From the NCBI RefSeq assembly GCF_030812785.1, contig NZ_JAUSTJ010000002.1, positions 682,001-746,000 on the forward strand: DNA of 64,000 nucleotides. The letters are read 5' to 3'. The stretch comes from Sphingomonas kyeonggiensis (lineage in GTDB: Bacteria; Pseudomonadota; Alphaproteobacteria; Sphingomonadales; Sphingomonadaceae). Shown piece by piece: positions 26,050 through 35,034 of the stretch. The notes beneath the pieces are model-generated. The model was given only the letters and a program-made list of their open reading frames with translations. It was not told where the DNA came from and did not search any database. Numbering within the stretch: the first letter of the stretch is position 1; every line of letters begins with the position of its first letter. The translations under genes were made by a program, and so were the position numbers.

Positions 26050-26607
26050 TTATACGGGGTCGGAGGCGATCGTCGTGGTGATGCGGCCGATCCGGCCGTC
26101 GGCGAGGGGGACGGTCTCCCAGCGCATCGTGCTGGGCAGCACCGCGATCACCGGGTTGCCGTTGTGGCCCGTATGGAACTCGAGGCGCTGGAAGGGCCGG
26201 TCGTACCAGCCGCGATCGGCGAGTCCCTCCTCGGCTGCGATGATCTCGGGGCTGGCGAAGCGCCAGAGCGAGCGGTCGAGAAAGGCGTCGGCGCCGCCGG
26301 GCCAGCCCGCTACCCGGGCGGGCGAGGCGGCGAGCAGGCGGTGGGTGGCGTCGCAGACCAGGTGGACCGGGGCGGTCGAGGTCTCGATCAGCCGCTTGAG
26401 GGCCGCGTCGGCGTCGTTGCCGGCGCGGGCGGCGATCATCGCGAGGATGCGGTCGCGCATCGCCGGCTCGGGCAGGTGCGCGCCGCTCTCCCAGCGCGAC
26501 ACGCTGGCCTGGGTCACCGCCAGGCGCTCGGCGACGTCGCCCTGCTTGATCCCGTGCAGCAGACGGAAGCGGCGCAGCGCCCTGCCCAAGGGGAGATCGT
26601 GCAGCAT
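26050..26607 (-). CDS. XRE-family transcriptional regulator with C-terminal sensor-like domain
   Basis: The 185-residue protein has a Cro/C1-type HTH at residues 8-60 (LRRFRLLHGIKQGDVAERLAV followed by TQASVSRWESG). A C-terminal domain of about 110 residues follows with the sequence feel of a PAS-like ligand pocket (APVHLVCDATHRLLAASP). It probably regulates the MFS gene immediately downstream, 44 bases away on the same strand, and itself. The ligand is unknown. Confidence 0.88.
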   Translation of the reverse strand: MLHDLPLGRALRRFRLLHGIKQGDVAERLAVTQASVSRWESGAHLPEPAMRDRILAMIAARAGNDADAALKRLIETSTAPVHLVCDATHRLLAASPARVAGWPGGADAFLDRSLWRFASPEIIAAEEGLADRGWYDRPFQRLEFHTGHNGNPVIAVLPSTMRWETVPLADGRIGRITTTIASDPV

Positions 26608-26654
26608 GGCCGCAGGATAGGCCCGTCGGCGGTCTGCGACAAGGACGGCGGGCG

Positions 26655-29360
26655 CTAGAACAGCTTGCGCAGGCTGAACTTGATCGCCCGGCCGAGCGGA
26701 TCGAGATAGGGCGGTTCATATCCGGAGGGCGTCACGCCCTGCGCATTGGTGACGCGGGTGCGGGCGTTGGTGACGTTGGTGACGGCGATCGTGGCGCGCG
26801 CACCGGCGAGCCAGGGCATGCGCTTGCCCAGGCCACTGTCCTTGGTGGGCGAGAGCGACAGCTTCAGGTCGACGGTGGCGAGCGACGAGAAATCGAGCCC
26901 GTTGGGGCCGTCGGCGCGCGATCCGCTCTGCCAGCGCGTTTCGAGCGCGGTCGACCATATGCCCTTGGCGACGTTGAGCTGGGCGGTGAGGTTGTGGAGC
27001 GACGGAGTGCGGCCGCCGATCGGGCCGGTGGCGAGCAGGTCGCGCTCGGGCAGACCGTCGCGCAGGCGCAGCCTGTCCTCGAGCTTGAGATCATAGCTGA
27101 GGCCGAAGACGATCCGGCCGCGTGACGGGTCCGTCAGCATCGCCGTCGCGGACTCCGGATCGGTGGCGACGCGCTTCGCGCCGGTCATCATCGACAGCAT
27201 GCCCATCATCGGATCGGCAGGCGGCGGGGGCGGCGGCGCCTTCCTGCCGAAGGGGGCGGCGAGGAAGAAGCGGGTCGACAAGCCACGCTGGCGCTGGCGC
27301 TCGAAGTTGATCGGGCGCAGGTCGAGCGCGGTCAGGCGGCCCTGGGCATCGCGCTCGAAACGATCGGGGAAGGCGGCTTCCACATCGGCATCGATCGCCG
27401 GCAAGGTGCCGATGCCGTCGCGGATGACCGTCTGCCGGAAGCCGATGGCGAAGTTCAGATTGGCCTTGCTCTTGGGGCGCCAGCTTGCCTCGACGCTGAT
27501 TGTGTCGGTCTTCTGGGGAAGCAGGTCCGGGTTGCCGCCGCTGATCTGGGTGATGTTGGCGGTCTCGCCGCGCACGAAATCATAGACCGGGACGTTGGGC
27601 ACCCGGATCGCCGGCAACCCGCGCTGGTCGATCGGAGGCAAGGCGCGCGCGCTGCCCAGCTGCCCGCGCAGCGACAGCGACTGCAGCGGCGCCCAGTTGA
27701 GCCCGTAGAGGTATTCCTGCGCGCTGCCGACGCCGGACAGCGCGTTGCGGCGCAGGGTGAGCGATGCCGAGACGTCGCCGATCGCCTTGCCGATGCCGCG
27801 TGCCCGGCTGAGCAGGCCGATGTTGAGCCCGAGGTTGAGGTCGCTCTCCAGATTGTTGATGTCGCGGCCGAAGACGATGCCGCCGATATGGCTGCTGCTG
27901 TCGATGCTGTGCCCGGTGACGCTGCCGCGCGCGTTGACCGTAATCGCGCCTCCGGTGGGCAGCGTTAGCAGCTTGCCGAACACGAGGATGTCGGTGCCGA
28001 CATTGGCGGTGTTGGACGTGACGCGATCGACCGACCGGGCGCCGAAGCGCGCGAGCGCGATCGGGCCGAAGGGGTTGAGGCCGGGATCGCCGGCGTTGAG
28101 CAGCGCCCGGATGCCGGCGGTATCCACATCGCGATCATTCCGCGTTTCGGACCAGCTGGTGTCGGCCTTGCCGCTGATCACCCAGTTCCATTTGCCGAAC
28201 GGACCCTGCAGGGTGAGGCCGCCCGTCAGTGTCTGGCGCAGCGAATGCGAGCGCAGCGCCCCCGCCGAATCGAGCGCGCGCGACAGGGTGACGTCGTCGC
28301 TGAAGGGCGAATAGGGGTTGCCGGCGGGGAGCAGCCAGCTGGCGCGGGCCAGACCGTTCGCGCCGTCGCTCTCGTCGCGCAGATAGTTGAACGCGAGCGA
28401 CAGGGTGCTCTCGTCCGGCAGGCGCATATTGTAGGCGGTGCCCAAAGCGAGCTTTGTGCTGGCGGGCATCAGCGTGCGATAGGCGCCGGTGGGATAGGCA
28501 TTGGGCTTGTTGGCGGTCGCCAGCCAGTCGGTCAGGCCGGTGGTGCCCGACGGCGCCGTGGCGGGGGCGCCGGCCAGGGTGACCGGCGTGCCGGCGAGCG
28601 CGCTGAGGCCGGGATCGAGCTGGGCGTTGCCGCCGGCGGGCGTTACATTGCCCACCGTATCGAACAGGCCGTAGCCGCGCCCCTGAAGGATGCCGCGCTC
28701 GCTTTCGTAGAGTGCGGTGGCGCGGGCATAATCGATGCTGATGTTGAGCCGGTCGAAATCATGGATCGCGGTGATCGTGGCGCTGGTGCCATATTCGACG
28801 CGTCCGCCTTCGGTGGCGAAGCGGGCGCTGGGTTCCAGCGTGGTCTTGCGGAAGCGCTTGAGCAGGATGATGTTCATCACGCGCTGATCGGGGGCGAAGC
28901 CGAGCTCCGCCGCCGCCTCCGGCTTCAACAGCTCCATCCGGTCGATCGCTTCGGGGGGCAGCTTGGCGATATCGAGCATGTTGGCGCGGCGGCCATTGAC
29001 CAGCAGGGCCGGGGCCTTGCCGCCGGTCTGCTGCGAGATCTTGCCGACCAGCTCTTCGATGTCGCTTGCGGCATAGGTGGCGATATCGGCCTGGCTCAGG
29101 CTGATCTCGACGGGATCCTGCAGGCGCTTGCCGAGCACGACGATCTCGGGGCCGCTGGCCTGGTCGGTTGCCGGATCCTGCTGCTCCTGCGCTGGAGCGG
29201 ATGCGGGAGGTGGCGCCGGCGGGGTCTCCTGGGCCAGGGCCGGTACCGCACCCAAAGGCGCGCCAAGGGCGAGAAGGGGAAGGCCAGTGAGGGATTGCCG
29301 CCAGACCGATGTGCCCTTGGCACGCCCCATGGGCGCGCAGGCGCTCCCGCTTGTACGCAT
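26655..29360 (-). CDS. TonB-dependent receptor-like outer membrane protein
   Basis: The 901-residue protein has a signal peptide ending VPALAQ, a Pro/Ala-rich linker, a TonB-box-like PEIVVLGKRL and a plug region with LLVNGRRANMLDIAKLPPEAIDRMELL. A long beta barrel ending in a terminal Phe (SLRKLF) follows. One predicted loop carries a run of prolines followed by methionines (residues about 715-735), which is unusual. The ATG at 29360 has GGGGAGAG upstream; ATG 29330 is possible. The ligand is unknown. It lies next to the XRE/MFS pair, and no transport partner is adjacent. Confidence 0.88.
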   Translation of the reverse strand: MRTSGSACAPMGRAKGTSVWRQSLTGLPLLALGAPLGAVPALAQETPPAPPPASAPAQEQQDPATDQASGPEIVVLGKRLQDPVEISLSQADIATYAASDIEELVGKISQQTGGKAPALLVNGRRANMLDIAKLPPEAIDRMELLKPEAAAELGFAPDQRVMNIILLKRFRKTTLEPSARFATEGGRVEYGTSATITAIHDFDRLNISIDYARATALYESERGILQGRGYGLFDTVGNVTPAGGNAQLDPGLSALAGTPVTLAGAPATAPSGTTGLTDWLATANKPNAYPTGAYRTLMPASTKLALGTAYNMRLPDESTLSLAFNYLRDESDGANGLARASWLLPAGNPYSPFSDDVTLSRALDSAGALRSHSLRQTLTGGLTLQGPFGKWNWVISGKADTSWSETRNDRDVDTAGIRALLNAGDPGLNPFGPIALARFGARSVDRVTSNTANVGTDILVFGKLLTLPTGGAITVNARGSVTGHSIDSSSHIGGIVFGRDINNLESDLNLGLNIGLLSRARGIGKAIGDVSASLTLRRNALSGVGSAQEYLYGLNWAPLQSLSLRGQLGSARALPPIDQRGLPAIRVPNVPVYDFVRGETANITQISGGNPDLLPQKTDTISVEASWRPKSKANLNFAIGFRQTVIRDGIGTLPAIDADVEAAFPDRFERDAQGRLTALDLRPINFERQRQRGLSTRFFLAAPFGRKAPPPPPPADPMMGMLSMMTGAKRVATDPESATAMLTDPSRGRIVFGLSYDLKLEDRLRLRDGLPERDLLATGPIGGRTPSLHNLTAQLNVAKGIWSTALETRWQSGSRADGPNGLDFSSLATVDLKLSLSPTKDSGLGKRMPWLAGARATIAVTNVTNARTRVTNAQGVTPSGYEPPYLDPLGRAIKFSLRKLF

Positions 29361-29602
29361 ATACTCTCTCCCCGATCGGAGGCATTCGCCTCCCCCCGAT
29401 CGAGGACGTCGCGCAGGGGAAAACCCACAGTAACGGATGCGAAATAAAATTGATGCTCGAGGATCGGAGGCCCCGGGGGGCAACCTCCGCTAATAGGGCG
29501 GACCAGTCCGACAGCTTTGAAATCGGCCGGACGCCGGCCGAAAGCCCAGCATTGGGTGAATAGTTCCCTGTCCGCTATCTGGTGCCAGCGCCTATGCCCC
29601 CA

Positions 29603-29875
29603 TTAGGCTGCTCCAAAATCCTGGGGCGCTTCACTGCCGTCGGGGTAAAACATCACGCTTTCGGTAGTGTAGATTGCCAGTTCGATGCCAGAGCATTCTG
29701 GGATAACCTCAATTCTCAGTACCGACCCGTTGTCATCGGAAGGCCGATCGCTGGGGTCGTACAATAGGATTAGCTCTTCACCAGGGTTCAGCCGGAAGCG
29801 CGCGGTGGAAAGTTCCAGGTTGAGGAAGATGGGAGACCGTGTCGGATTGGCAAAGGTCTGCTTGAGTTTAGTCAT
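29603..29875 (-). CDS. Small protein of unknown function, 90 residues
   Basis: The product begins MTKLKQTFANPTRSPIFLNLEL and has no signal peptide or membrane segment. It looks like a small beta-rich soluble protein (ARFRLNPGEELILLYDPSD, LRIEVIPECSGIELAIYTTE). Composition and codon use are those of a real gene, though its third positions seem less GC-rich than in its neighbours. It opens a run of small orphan genes reaching to 31976 that may be accessory DNA. No family is recognised. Confidence 0.6.
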   Translation of the reverse strand: MTKLKQTFANPTRSPIFLNLELSTARFRLNPGEELILLYDPSDRPSDDNGSVLRIEVIPECSGIELAIYTTESVMFYPDGSEAPQDFGAA

Positions 29876-29905
29876 GTTGCCCCGTTGCGAAGCTTACCGC
29901 GATTC

Positions 29906-29952
29906 GCGGACCTCCGCTCGTGGGCGCTATCGCGCGGGCAGCGGAGGTCCGC
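29906..29952. terminator. Hairpin between two small orphan genes
   Basis: Thirteen-base perfect arms, gcggacctccgct and its complement, flank 21 bases. It lies downstream of the LprI-like gene and upstream of the 90-residue orphan, both on the minus strand. There is no T run, so it may be a stable intercistronic hairpin instead of a classical terminator. Confidence 0.4.
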
Positions 29953-30031
29953 AAATGGGCGTTGGCTGCCTGTCCGTTCTTGGGCGGGCTGCTGCACGGC
30001 TGAACGACCGTCAATGGGTGGGAAGCGGACA

Positions 30032-30499
30032 CTAACGCTCTAGCAGCCGAATTGCAGCTCGTAGCTCGGACAAGCGGATCACGTTCAGACGATAGCGGCA
30101 CTGGGCTTCCAGAATATCGGTTCCGCTCCCGCCGAAGGCCACGCCGCCCTCAAGTGCGCACTGTGACATAGAATAGCTGAGCCAGGCTGCCTGAGCAGCT
30201 TTCAAATCTCTGACGAGGACTGCGGTTGGGAGCTTCCTCGGACGCGCAAACGCATTTTGCTCTTTCTCCAAGGCGACGGCAGCCTGCAGAGCTCGATTGA
30301 ACGCACGATCCACATGAAGCCGAGACTTCTTGGCAGCGTCGAGAAAGCAGCCCAGGACTCTCACTTGCGGTGCAAGCCCGTCGCAACGTTCCTTCGTGCG
30401 ATCAAATGCGCCTACTGACCGCGCGACAGCCTGGGCTGAGCATGCGCCAGCCCAGCAAATAGCTGCCATGATAAAAGCAATTCCGCAGATGCATCTCAT
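30032..30499 (-). CDS. LprI-like (DUF1311) secreted protein
   Basis: The 155-residue product has a signal peptide (CGIAFIMAAICWAGACSAQA) and a mature domain with the layout of the LprI/DUF1311 family. It has spaced cysteines, AAQAAWLSYSMSQCALEGG, then GGSGTDILEAQCRYRLNVIRLSEL. Some members inhibit lysozyme in the periplasm, but most are uncharacterised. AGAC near the signal end could alternatively be a lipobox. It belongs to the run of small secreted genes between 29603 and 31976. Confidence 0.7.
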   Translation of the reverse strand: MRCICGIAFIMAAICWAGACSAQAVARSVGAFDRTKERCDGLAPQVRVLGCFLDAAKKSRLHVDRAFNRALQAAVALEKEQNAFARPRKLPTAVLVRDLKAAQAAWLSYSMSQCALEGGVAFGGSGTDILEAQCRYRLNVIRLSELRAAIRLLER

Positions 30500-30627
30500 A
30501 TAGCCAGCTTAAGCGCCTCGCGAATGACGGCAACTGGCGCGTTAGCGGACCGGTGGCTTTTGCAGCTGCCAATCGTCCCGGAATGCCAGAGAGGGGGACA
30601 CTCTCGATCGAAGGGGCACGAAAGTTG

Positions 30628-31008
30628 TTATTGGGCCTCGGGCTTCGCGGCAGCGGCGTCACCTGTCACACGCGGCACCCAGATCGTGCAGGATAGCCCG
30701 CTGTCTGCGGGCCTGCCGTCAGGGAGCCGAACGCGCTTGAAGCAGCCGCCAAGTGGGAATTCGCGGCTTAGCCAGCGACCTTCGGGGGTTTCCTGCTCAT
30801 AGGAACGAATCTTTGCGCGTTCCAGAAATGTCCAGAGCCGCGCGGCTGCATCGCCAGCACAAATATATTTGTGGCTGTCTTCCGTGTCGGTCACGTCTCC
30901 CGACGCAGTCGCGGCTGTCAAGCACGCCTCCATCAAGCCGGGCATCTGCTCGGGAAACGCAGTGGTGTCCTGGTCAGTGGCGAGCAATGCGATGGCAAGG
31001 ATCAGCAT
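30628..31008 (-). CDS. Secreted protein of unknown function, 126 residues
   Basis: The product starts with a short hydrophobic segment (MLILAIALLATDQDT), likely a signal peptide, and has four cysteines: EACLTA, YICAG, GGCFKR and LSCTIWVP. These could form two disulfides in the periplasm. No family is recognised. It lies on the minus strand, 130 bp upstream of the LprI-like gene, and is divergent from the next pair. Base composition is similar to that of the other small genes here. Confidence 0.6.
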   Translation of the reverse strand: MLILAIALLATDQDTTAFPEQMPGLMEACLTAATASGDVTDTEDSHKYICAGDAAARLWTFLERAKIRSYEQETPEGRWLSREFPLGGCFKRVRLPDGRPADSGLSCTIWVPRVTGDAAAAKPEAQ

Positions 31009-31181
31009 GGGTCAATGTCATGATCATCCTTGTCCATTTCGACAAGCGCCTATGTTCCAGCTCGCTTTACGCCTGAACACCCGTAATTGCGGCGGCTCCG
31101 TCTCGGAATCGGCCGCGCCGATGCGGAACGGCGGGGACCCGGTGGATTGCCGGCGGCCCGTCTTTCGACTTAGACTGGGGC

Positions 31182-31565
31182 ATGTACTACGCGATCTTGT
31201 TGATTGCTGGTCTGGCGGCTGTCCCTGGCGCGCCTGAGCAGGCCGGGGCGCAGGATCATGCGCTTGCCTATGGCTGCGACGACATTGTCGTGGTGGGGCG
31301 GCTCAAGAACGGGGGTTGGGGGCATGTCGAGATCGCCGACGACCTGCTCGGGCACGGCTGGGCCTCCGCAACGCTGAAGGTCCGCAAGCGCGTGTACGGG
31401 GCGCCGGGCGCTTCCGTGATCCCGGTCCGGTATTTCGAACACGCCTATCTGCGCGAAGATCGCGATTTCCTGTTCGTGCTTACCAAGGCCGATGGCGGCA
31501 CCTATGAAGTCGTCGGGAAGAAACTCATGTCGGCGCGTCCACGCCTGGCCATGTCCTGCACCTGA
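31182..31565 (+). CDS. Secreted protein of unknown function, 127 residues
   Basis: The product begins with a signal peptide (YYAILLIAGLAAVPGAPEQAGAQ) and has two cysteines, YGCDDIVVVG at the start of the mature part and MSCT at the end, which may pair. The middle is beta-rich (HVEIADDLLG, VIPVRYFEHAYL, DFLFVLTKADGG). It resembles secreted OB- or Ig-like small domains only in general pattern. The next gene follows after six bases on the same strand, so the two are probably co-transcribed. Confidence 0.62.
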   Translation: MYYAILLIAGLAAVPGAPEQAGAQDHALAYGCDDIVVVGRLKNGGWGHVEIADDLLGHGWASATLKVRKRVYGAPGASVIPVRYFEHAYLREDRDFLFVLTKADGGTYEVVGKKLMSARPRLAMSCT

Positions 31566-31571
31566 CCAACC

Positions 31572-31976
31572 ATGCTGCTCGAGGGAACGATATTGCCACT
31601 GATCCTGTCCTTCGCCCTTCTGCTGGGCTTGCCGATGCAGGACCAGCGCGAAGCGGCGATCAAATCGACGCAGGCCGATGTCGAGGGCTACAAATATGAC
31701 GAGGATGTCGGGCTGCAATACAAGGGCGTGACCCGCGCCATCGTGCGCGCGGAGAATGCAGGCCGGTGCCGCACCAAGTTCATCCTCGAAGAGGAGGGCA
31801 GCGTGGTCCTCGACTGGACTGCGATCAAGGCGGTGACGGCGCAGAAATATCAGGTGGACCTGACGACAGCCAAACCATCCGAGGCGATGCGTTTCGAGGT
31901 CGACCTGGCGGATCAGGCAACGAACTTCGCGGAGGTTTTCGACTATCTGCGGGCAGCCTGCGCGGGCAGGAAGTGA
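31572..31976 (+). CDS. Secreted protein of unknown function, 134 residues
   Basis: The product has an N-terminal hydrophobic segment (LPLILSFALLLGLPM) and a mature part with two cysteines (GRCRTK and AACAGRK). A central stretch reads SVVLDWTAIKAVTAQKYQVDL, so a small beta-rich secreted domain is likely. It lies six bases behind the 127-residue secreted protein and both may act together. No family is recognised and no catalytic residues stand out. Confidence 0.6.
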   Translation: MLLEGTILPLILSFALLLGLPMQDQREAAIKSTQADVEGYKYDEDVGLQYKGVTRAIVRAENAGRCRTKFILEEEGSVVLDWTAIKAVTAQKYQVDLTTAKPSEAMRFEVDLADQATNFAEVFDYLRAACAGRK

Positions 31977-32051
31977 GCCAGGGCGAAGCGCCGCGGAATC
32001 GGCTGGGCCGATCTGCGCGGCGGCAGCAGGCTCGGCGGTGATGTGATCCTG

Positions 32052-32093
32052 CCCCAGCTCGGGAGCGGCGTTGCCACCGCTCCCGAGCTGGGG
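32052..32093. terminator. Long hairpin terminator between convergent genes
   Basis: Seventeen-base perfect arms beginning ccccagctcgggagcgg flank an eight-base loop. It lies seven bases beyond the stop of the TonB receptor on the minus strand and about 75 bases beyond the 134-residue gene on the plus strand. There is no T run, but the strength and the position suggest a bidirectional terminator. Confidence 0.65.
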
Positions 32094-32100
32094 AACAGGC

Positions 32101-34539
32101 TTACCAGCTCAGGCCGAGGCGGGCGTAGATGTAGCGGCCGCCAAAGCCGAAGGGCGAGTAATAGGGGAAGCCGACCACGCCGGTCGTGTTGTTCGCGGCG
32201 ATGGTGTAGTCGGGATATTCGTCGAACAGGTTGTTCACGCCGAGCGCGAACTGGGCGCCCTTGAGCGCCTGGTAGCGCAGCTCGAGATCGGCGATCGTGT
32301 GCTTGCCGGTGGGGATGTCGCCGGCCGCGGTGGTGCCGGGCTGGATCACGCTGCCATAATAGCTGGCGCGCGCCGTGATGCCGATCTTGTCCAGCGACCA
32401 GTCGATCGTGCCGGTGACCTTTTCGCCGGGCGTGCCCTGCTCGATCGAGTAGATGCGGCTGCGGGCGAACAGGGTGACCGGGCTGATCACGCCAGTGCCG
32501 GTGGGGACCGAGCTGCGATCGACCTTGGTCTGGTTGAGATTGCCGGCAAGGGTGAAGTCGAAGGTGCCGGCATCGTCGGCGCGCAGCTTGTAATGTGCCA
32601 CGACATCGACGCCGCGGACCCGCGAGCGCAGGCCGTTGATGAAGAAGCGGGCCGCGGTCGCGCCGGTGTTGGTGTTGAGCAGCAGCTGGGCGATCTGCCG
32701 GCTGACCGGATCGGGCGAGGTTAGCGAGCCGGTGATGTTCTCCGACAGGGCAAGCTGGTTGCGCAGGCGGATCTGATAGGCGTCGACGGTGAGGTCGAAA
32801 CCGCCCGAGCGGATCACCGTGCCGAGCGAAAGGTTGGTCGAGCGCTCAGGCTCGAGCGGCAGGCCGCCGAGCGCTGCGGAGACCGGGCTGACCGACGGGA
32901 AGGTGCCGGTGAGCACCGGGGCGCCGTTGACGATCACCGAGGCAATCGAAGTGAAGTACTGCTGCTGCAGGCTCGGCGCGCGGAAGCCGGTCGAGGCGGT
33001 GCCGCGCAGGGCGAACCAGGGGGTGAAATCGTAGCGCAGCGAGACCTTGCCGGTGCCGGTGTCGCCGAAATCGGTGTAGTGCTCGGCGCGGCCGGCGAGG
33101 CCGACCAGGAGCTTGTCGGTGACCTGGGCTTCGAGATCGACATAGCCCGAGACGTTCTTGCGGCTGCGCTCGATCGCGTTGCGCGGCGAGAAGCCGCCAA
33201 AGCCCTGCGCGCCCGGCGCCTGGCCGGCGACCGCGCCGGTGGCGGGATAGTCCCAGGAGGCCTGCTCGCCCGGGGTGATCTTGAAGCCCTCGCGGCGGCC
33301 CTCGACGCCGAAGGCGACGTTGAGCGACTGGAACACGTCGAACTTGCGCGACACGTCGAGCCCGGCGACCCACTGGTCGTAGATCAGCGCGCCGTCATAG
33401 AAGCTGTTCGGCGAGGCGTTGCCATAGGCGTAATTGGCCGAGTTGCGGGTGTAATAGGCGATCTTGTTGCGGCCGTATGCGACGTTGAGGTCGACGTTCC
33501 AGCCGGCGAGGTCGCCCTTCAGGCCGAGCGCGCCATTGGCGTTGGTCGACTTGGTGTTGATGATCGGCAGGAAGCCGTTCGGATAGATGCCCGAGACCGC
33601 GGTGGCGGCGCTGGCGAGGCGGGGGAAGGCGGCGCTGCGGCTGTCGCGGTCCTGATAGCCGAACCAGCCATAGAGCTTGAAATTGTCGCCGATGCCGGTG
33701 CCGGCGTTGACGTAGCCGGTGTACTGCTCGACCTCGGGATCGCCGAAGCGGCCGGTGACGCGGCTGGGGGTGACGCGCGGATCGTAATCGGCGCGGTTCG
33801 TCGGCTCGCGCTTGGTATATTCGCCCGAGACGGTGACATAGCCGTCATTACCGAAGCCGATGCCCTGCCAGGCCGAGGCGGTGAAGGTCGGCTCGCCGGT
33901 GATCGAGCGGCTGCCGCGGGCGGTGTCGATATCGGTGGCGTAGAAGCCATAGGTAGCGGTGACGCCGCCGCCCGAGCGGGCTTCCCTGAGGCGGACGTTG
34001 ATCACGCCGGCGATCGCGTCCGAGCCGTACTGCGCCGAGGCGCCGTCGCGCAGCACTTCGATCCGCTCGAGCGCGGTGGCGGGAATGGTGTTGAGGTCGA
34101 CGGCGGCCGAGCCGCGGCCGACCGAGCCGTTGATGTTGAGCAGCGCCGAGGCATTGGCGCGCACGCCGTTGATCAGGACGAGCGTCTGGTCCGGCGAGAG
34201 GCCGCGCAGGGTTGCCGGGCGGATCGCGTCGGTGCCGTCTACCGCCGAGGGACGCGGGAAGTCGATCGAGGGAGCGACGGTGGAGAGCGCGGCGCCGAGC
34301 TCGGTGGTGCCCTGGTTGCGCAGCGCGGTGCCGCTCAGCACGTCGACCGGCGAGGCGGTGTCGAGCCGCGAGCGGCCCTGGGCGCGGGTGCCGGTGACGA
34401 CGATCTGGGTGTCCTCGGCGGCAGGTGCGGCCTGGTCGGCCTGCGGTTCCGCGGCGGGGGTTTCCTGCGCAAGGGCGGGGGAGGCTGCGACCGCCAGCGT
34501 GGTGGCGATGGCGAGGAGCGAGGGGGTACGGAAACGCAT
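32101..34539 (-). CDS. TonB-dependent receptor
   Basis: The 812-residue outer membrane protein has a signal peptide ending SPALAQ, a TonB-box-like DTQIVVTGTRAQG, and a plug domain with RGLSPDQTLVLINGVRANAS and IEVLRDGASAQYGSDAIAGVINV. A barrel follows, ending RLGLSW with an aromatic last residue. It takes up an unknown ligand using energy from TonB. The gene stands alone, with a strong hairpin after it and a 495-base upstream gap that carries the dyad gtgttgc/gcaacac as a possible control site. The length is normal. Confidence 0.94.
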   Translation of the reverse strand: MRFRTPSLLAIATTLAVAASPALAQETPAAEPQADQAAPAAEDTQIVVTGTRAQGRSRLDTASPVDVLSGTALRNQGTTELGAALSTVAPSIDFPRPSAVDGTDAIRPATLRGLSPDQTLVLINGVRANASALLNINGSVGRGSAAVDLNTIPATALERIEVLRDGASAQYGSDAIAGVINVRLREARSGGGVTATYGFYATDIDTARGSRSITGEPTFTASAWQGIGFGNDGYVTVSGEYTKREPTNRADYDPRVTPSRVTGRFGDPEVEQYTGYVNAGTGIGDNFKLYGWFGYQDRDSRSAAFPRLASAATAVSGIYPNGFLPIINTKSTNANGALGLKGDLAGWNVDLNVAYGRNKIAYYTRNSANYAYGNASPNSFYDGALIYDQWVAGLDVSRKFDVFQSLNVAFGVEGRREGFKITPGEQASWDYPATGAVAGQAPGAQGFGGFSPRNAIERSRKNVSGYVDLEAQVTDKLLVGLAGRAEHYTDFGDTGTGKVSLRYDFTPWFALRGTASTGFRAPSLQQQYFTSIASVIVNGAPVLTGTFPSVSPVSAALGGLPLEPERSTNLSLGTVIRSGGFDLTVDAYQIRLRNQLALSENITGSLTSPDPVSRQIAQLLLNTNTGATAARFFINGLRSRVRGVDVVAHYKLRADDAGTFDFTLAGNLNQTKVDRSSVPTGTGVISPVTLFARSRIYSIEQGTPGEKVTGTIDWSLDKIGITARASYYGSVIQPGTTAAGDIPTGKHTIADLELRYQALKGAQFALGVNNLFDEYPDYTIAANNTTGVVGFPYYSPFGFGGRYIYARLGLSW

Positions 34540-34639
34540 GATGATGGCCCACCTTTTCTTATGGTGAGCGGAATTTCTACCAATCCAATGGGAATTGATA
34601 GAAAGGAAAGCTTGGTCCGGGCAAAAGGGCGTTTCTGCG

Positions 34640-34659
34640 GTGTTGCGCTAGGGCAACAC
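34640..34659. promoter_or_regulatory. Candidate operator upstream of the TonB receptor
   Basis: Perfect seven-base arms gtgttgc and gcaacac flank six bases. The site lies about 100 bases upstream of the receptor start codon on the minus strand. It has the size of a dimeric repressor site; no regulator is identified. Confidence 0.3.
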
Positions 34660-34740
34660 AGTTGGGGGCAGAACGCGTGGTGGGAGGATTGGTTCCGGAA
34701 GCTAAGTAAAATTCATCGGGACTGGAATGACAATTCAATC

Positions 34741-34845
34741 GTCACCCCGGCCTTGTGCCGGGGTCCACTGTGCCGCGCGGACTGTCTTTACCGCTCTTGT
34801 CCATGACTTGCCTCCCGGTGGACCCCGGCACAAGGCCGGGGTGAC
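34741..34845. repeat. Palindromic repeat element, type A copy 3 (105 bp)
   Basis: The same arms and outer gtcacc/ggtgac as the copies at 968 and 22071, with exactly the same length. The loop shares ctcttgtcca and cccggtgga with the copy at 22071. It lies in the leader region of the exopolysaccharide operon. Confidence 0.88.
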
Positions 34846-35034
34846 GAGGTGCTTTTTGGGGAGAGTCTCGCGTCATCCCTAGCTAGTCCCGCCCCGGTAC
34901 GCGTGCCCGAGCGGGATAATCCCGGCGACCCCTAACCCGATGTTTACCTCTCAAGCGCATAGCTGACCCTGATCCTGTGCGGGTTGCTGCCGAGACGTTG
35001 GCGGCTTCCGGCCCGGCAGGAAAAGGAGCTCGGT

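Larger units (their letters stand above)
34540..35034. other. Intergenic region upstream of the XrtA exopolysaccharide operon
   Basis: This 495-base gap separates the TonB receptor from the export lipoprotein. It holds a dyad at 34640-34659, a full type A repeat at 34741-34845, and about 190 bases of leader before the first gene of the operon. I see no open frame with a ribosome-binding site and no clear -24/-12 or -35/-10 promoter. The first start codon has AAAAGGAG upstream. Confidence 0.5.

Noticed and set aside
34981..35034. A sigma-54 promoter before the export lipoprotein (TTGGCGGC...)
   Set aside because: The spacing from GG to GC is wrong; ten bases on from GG the bases are CC.
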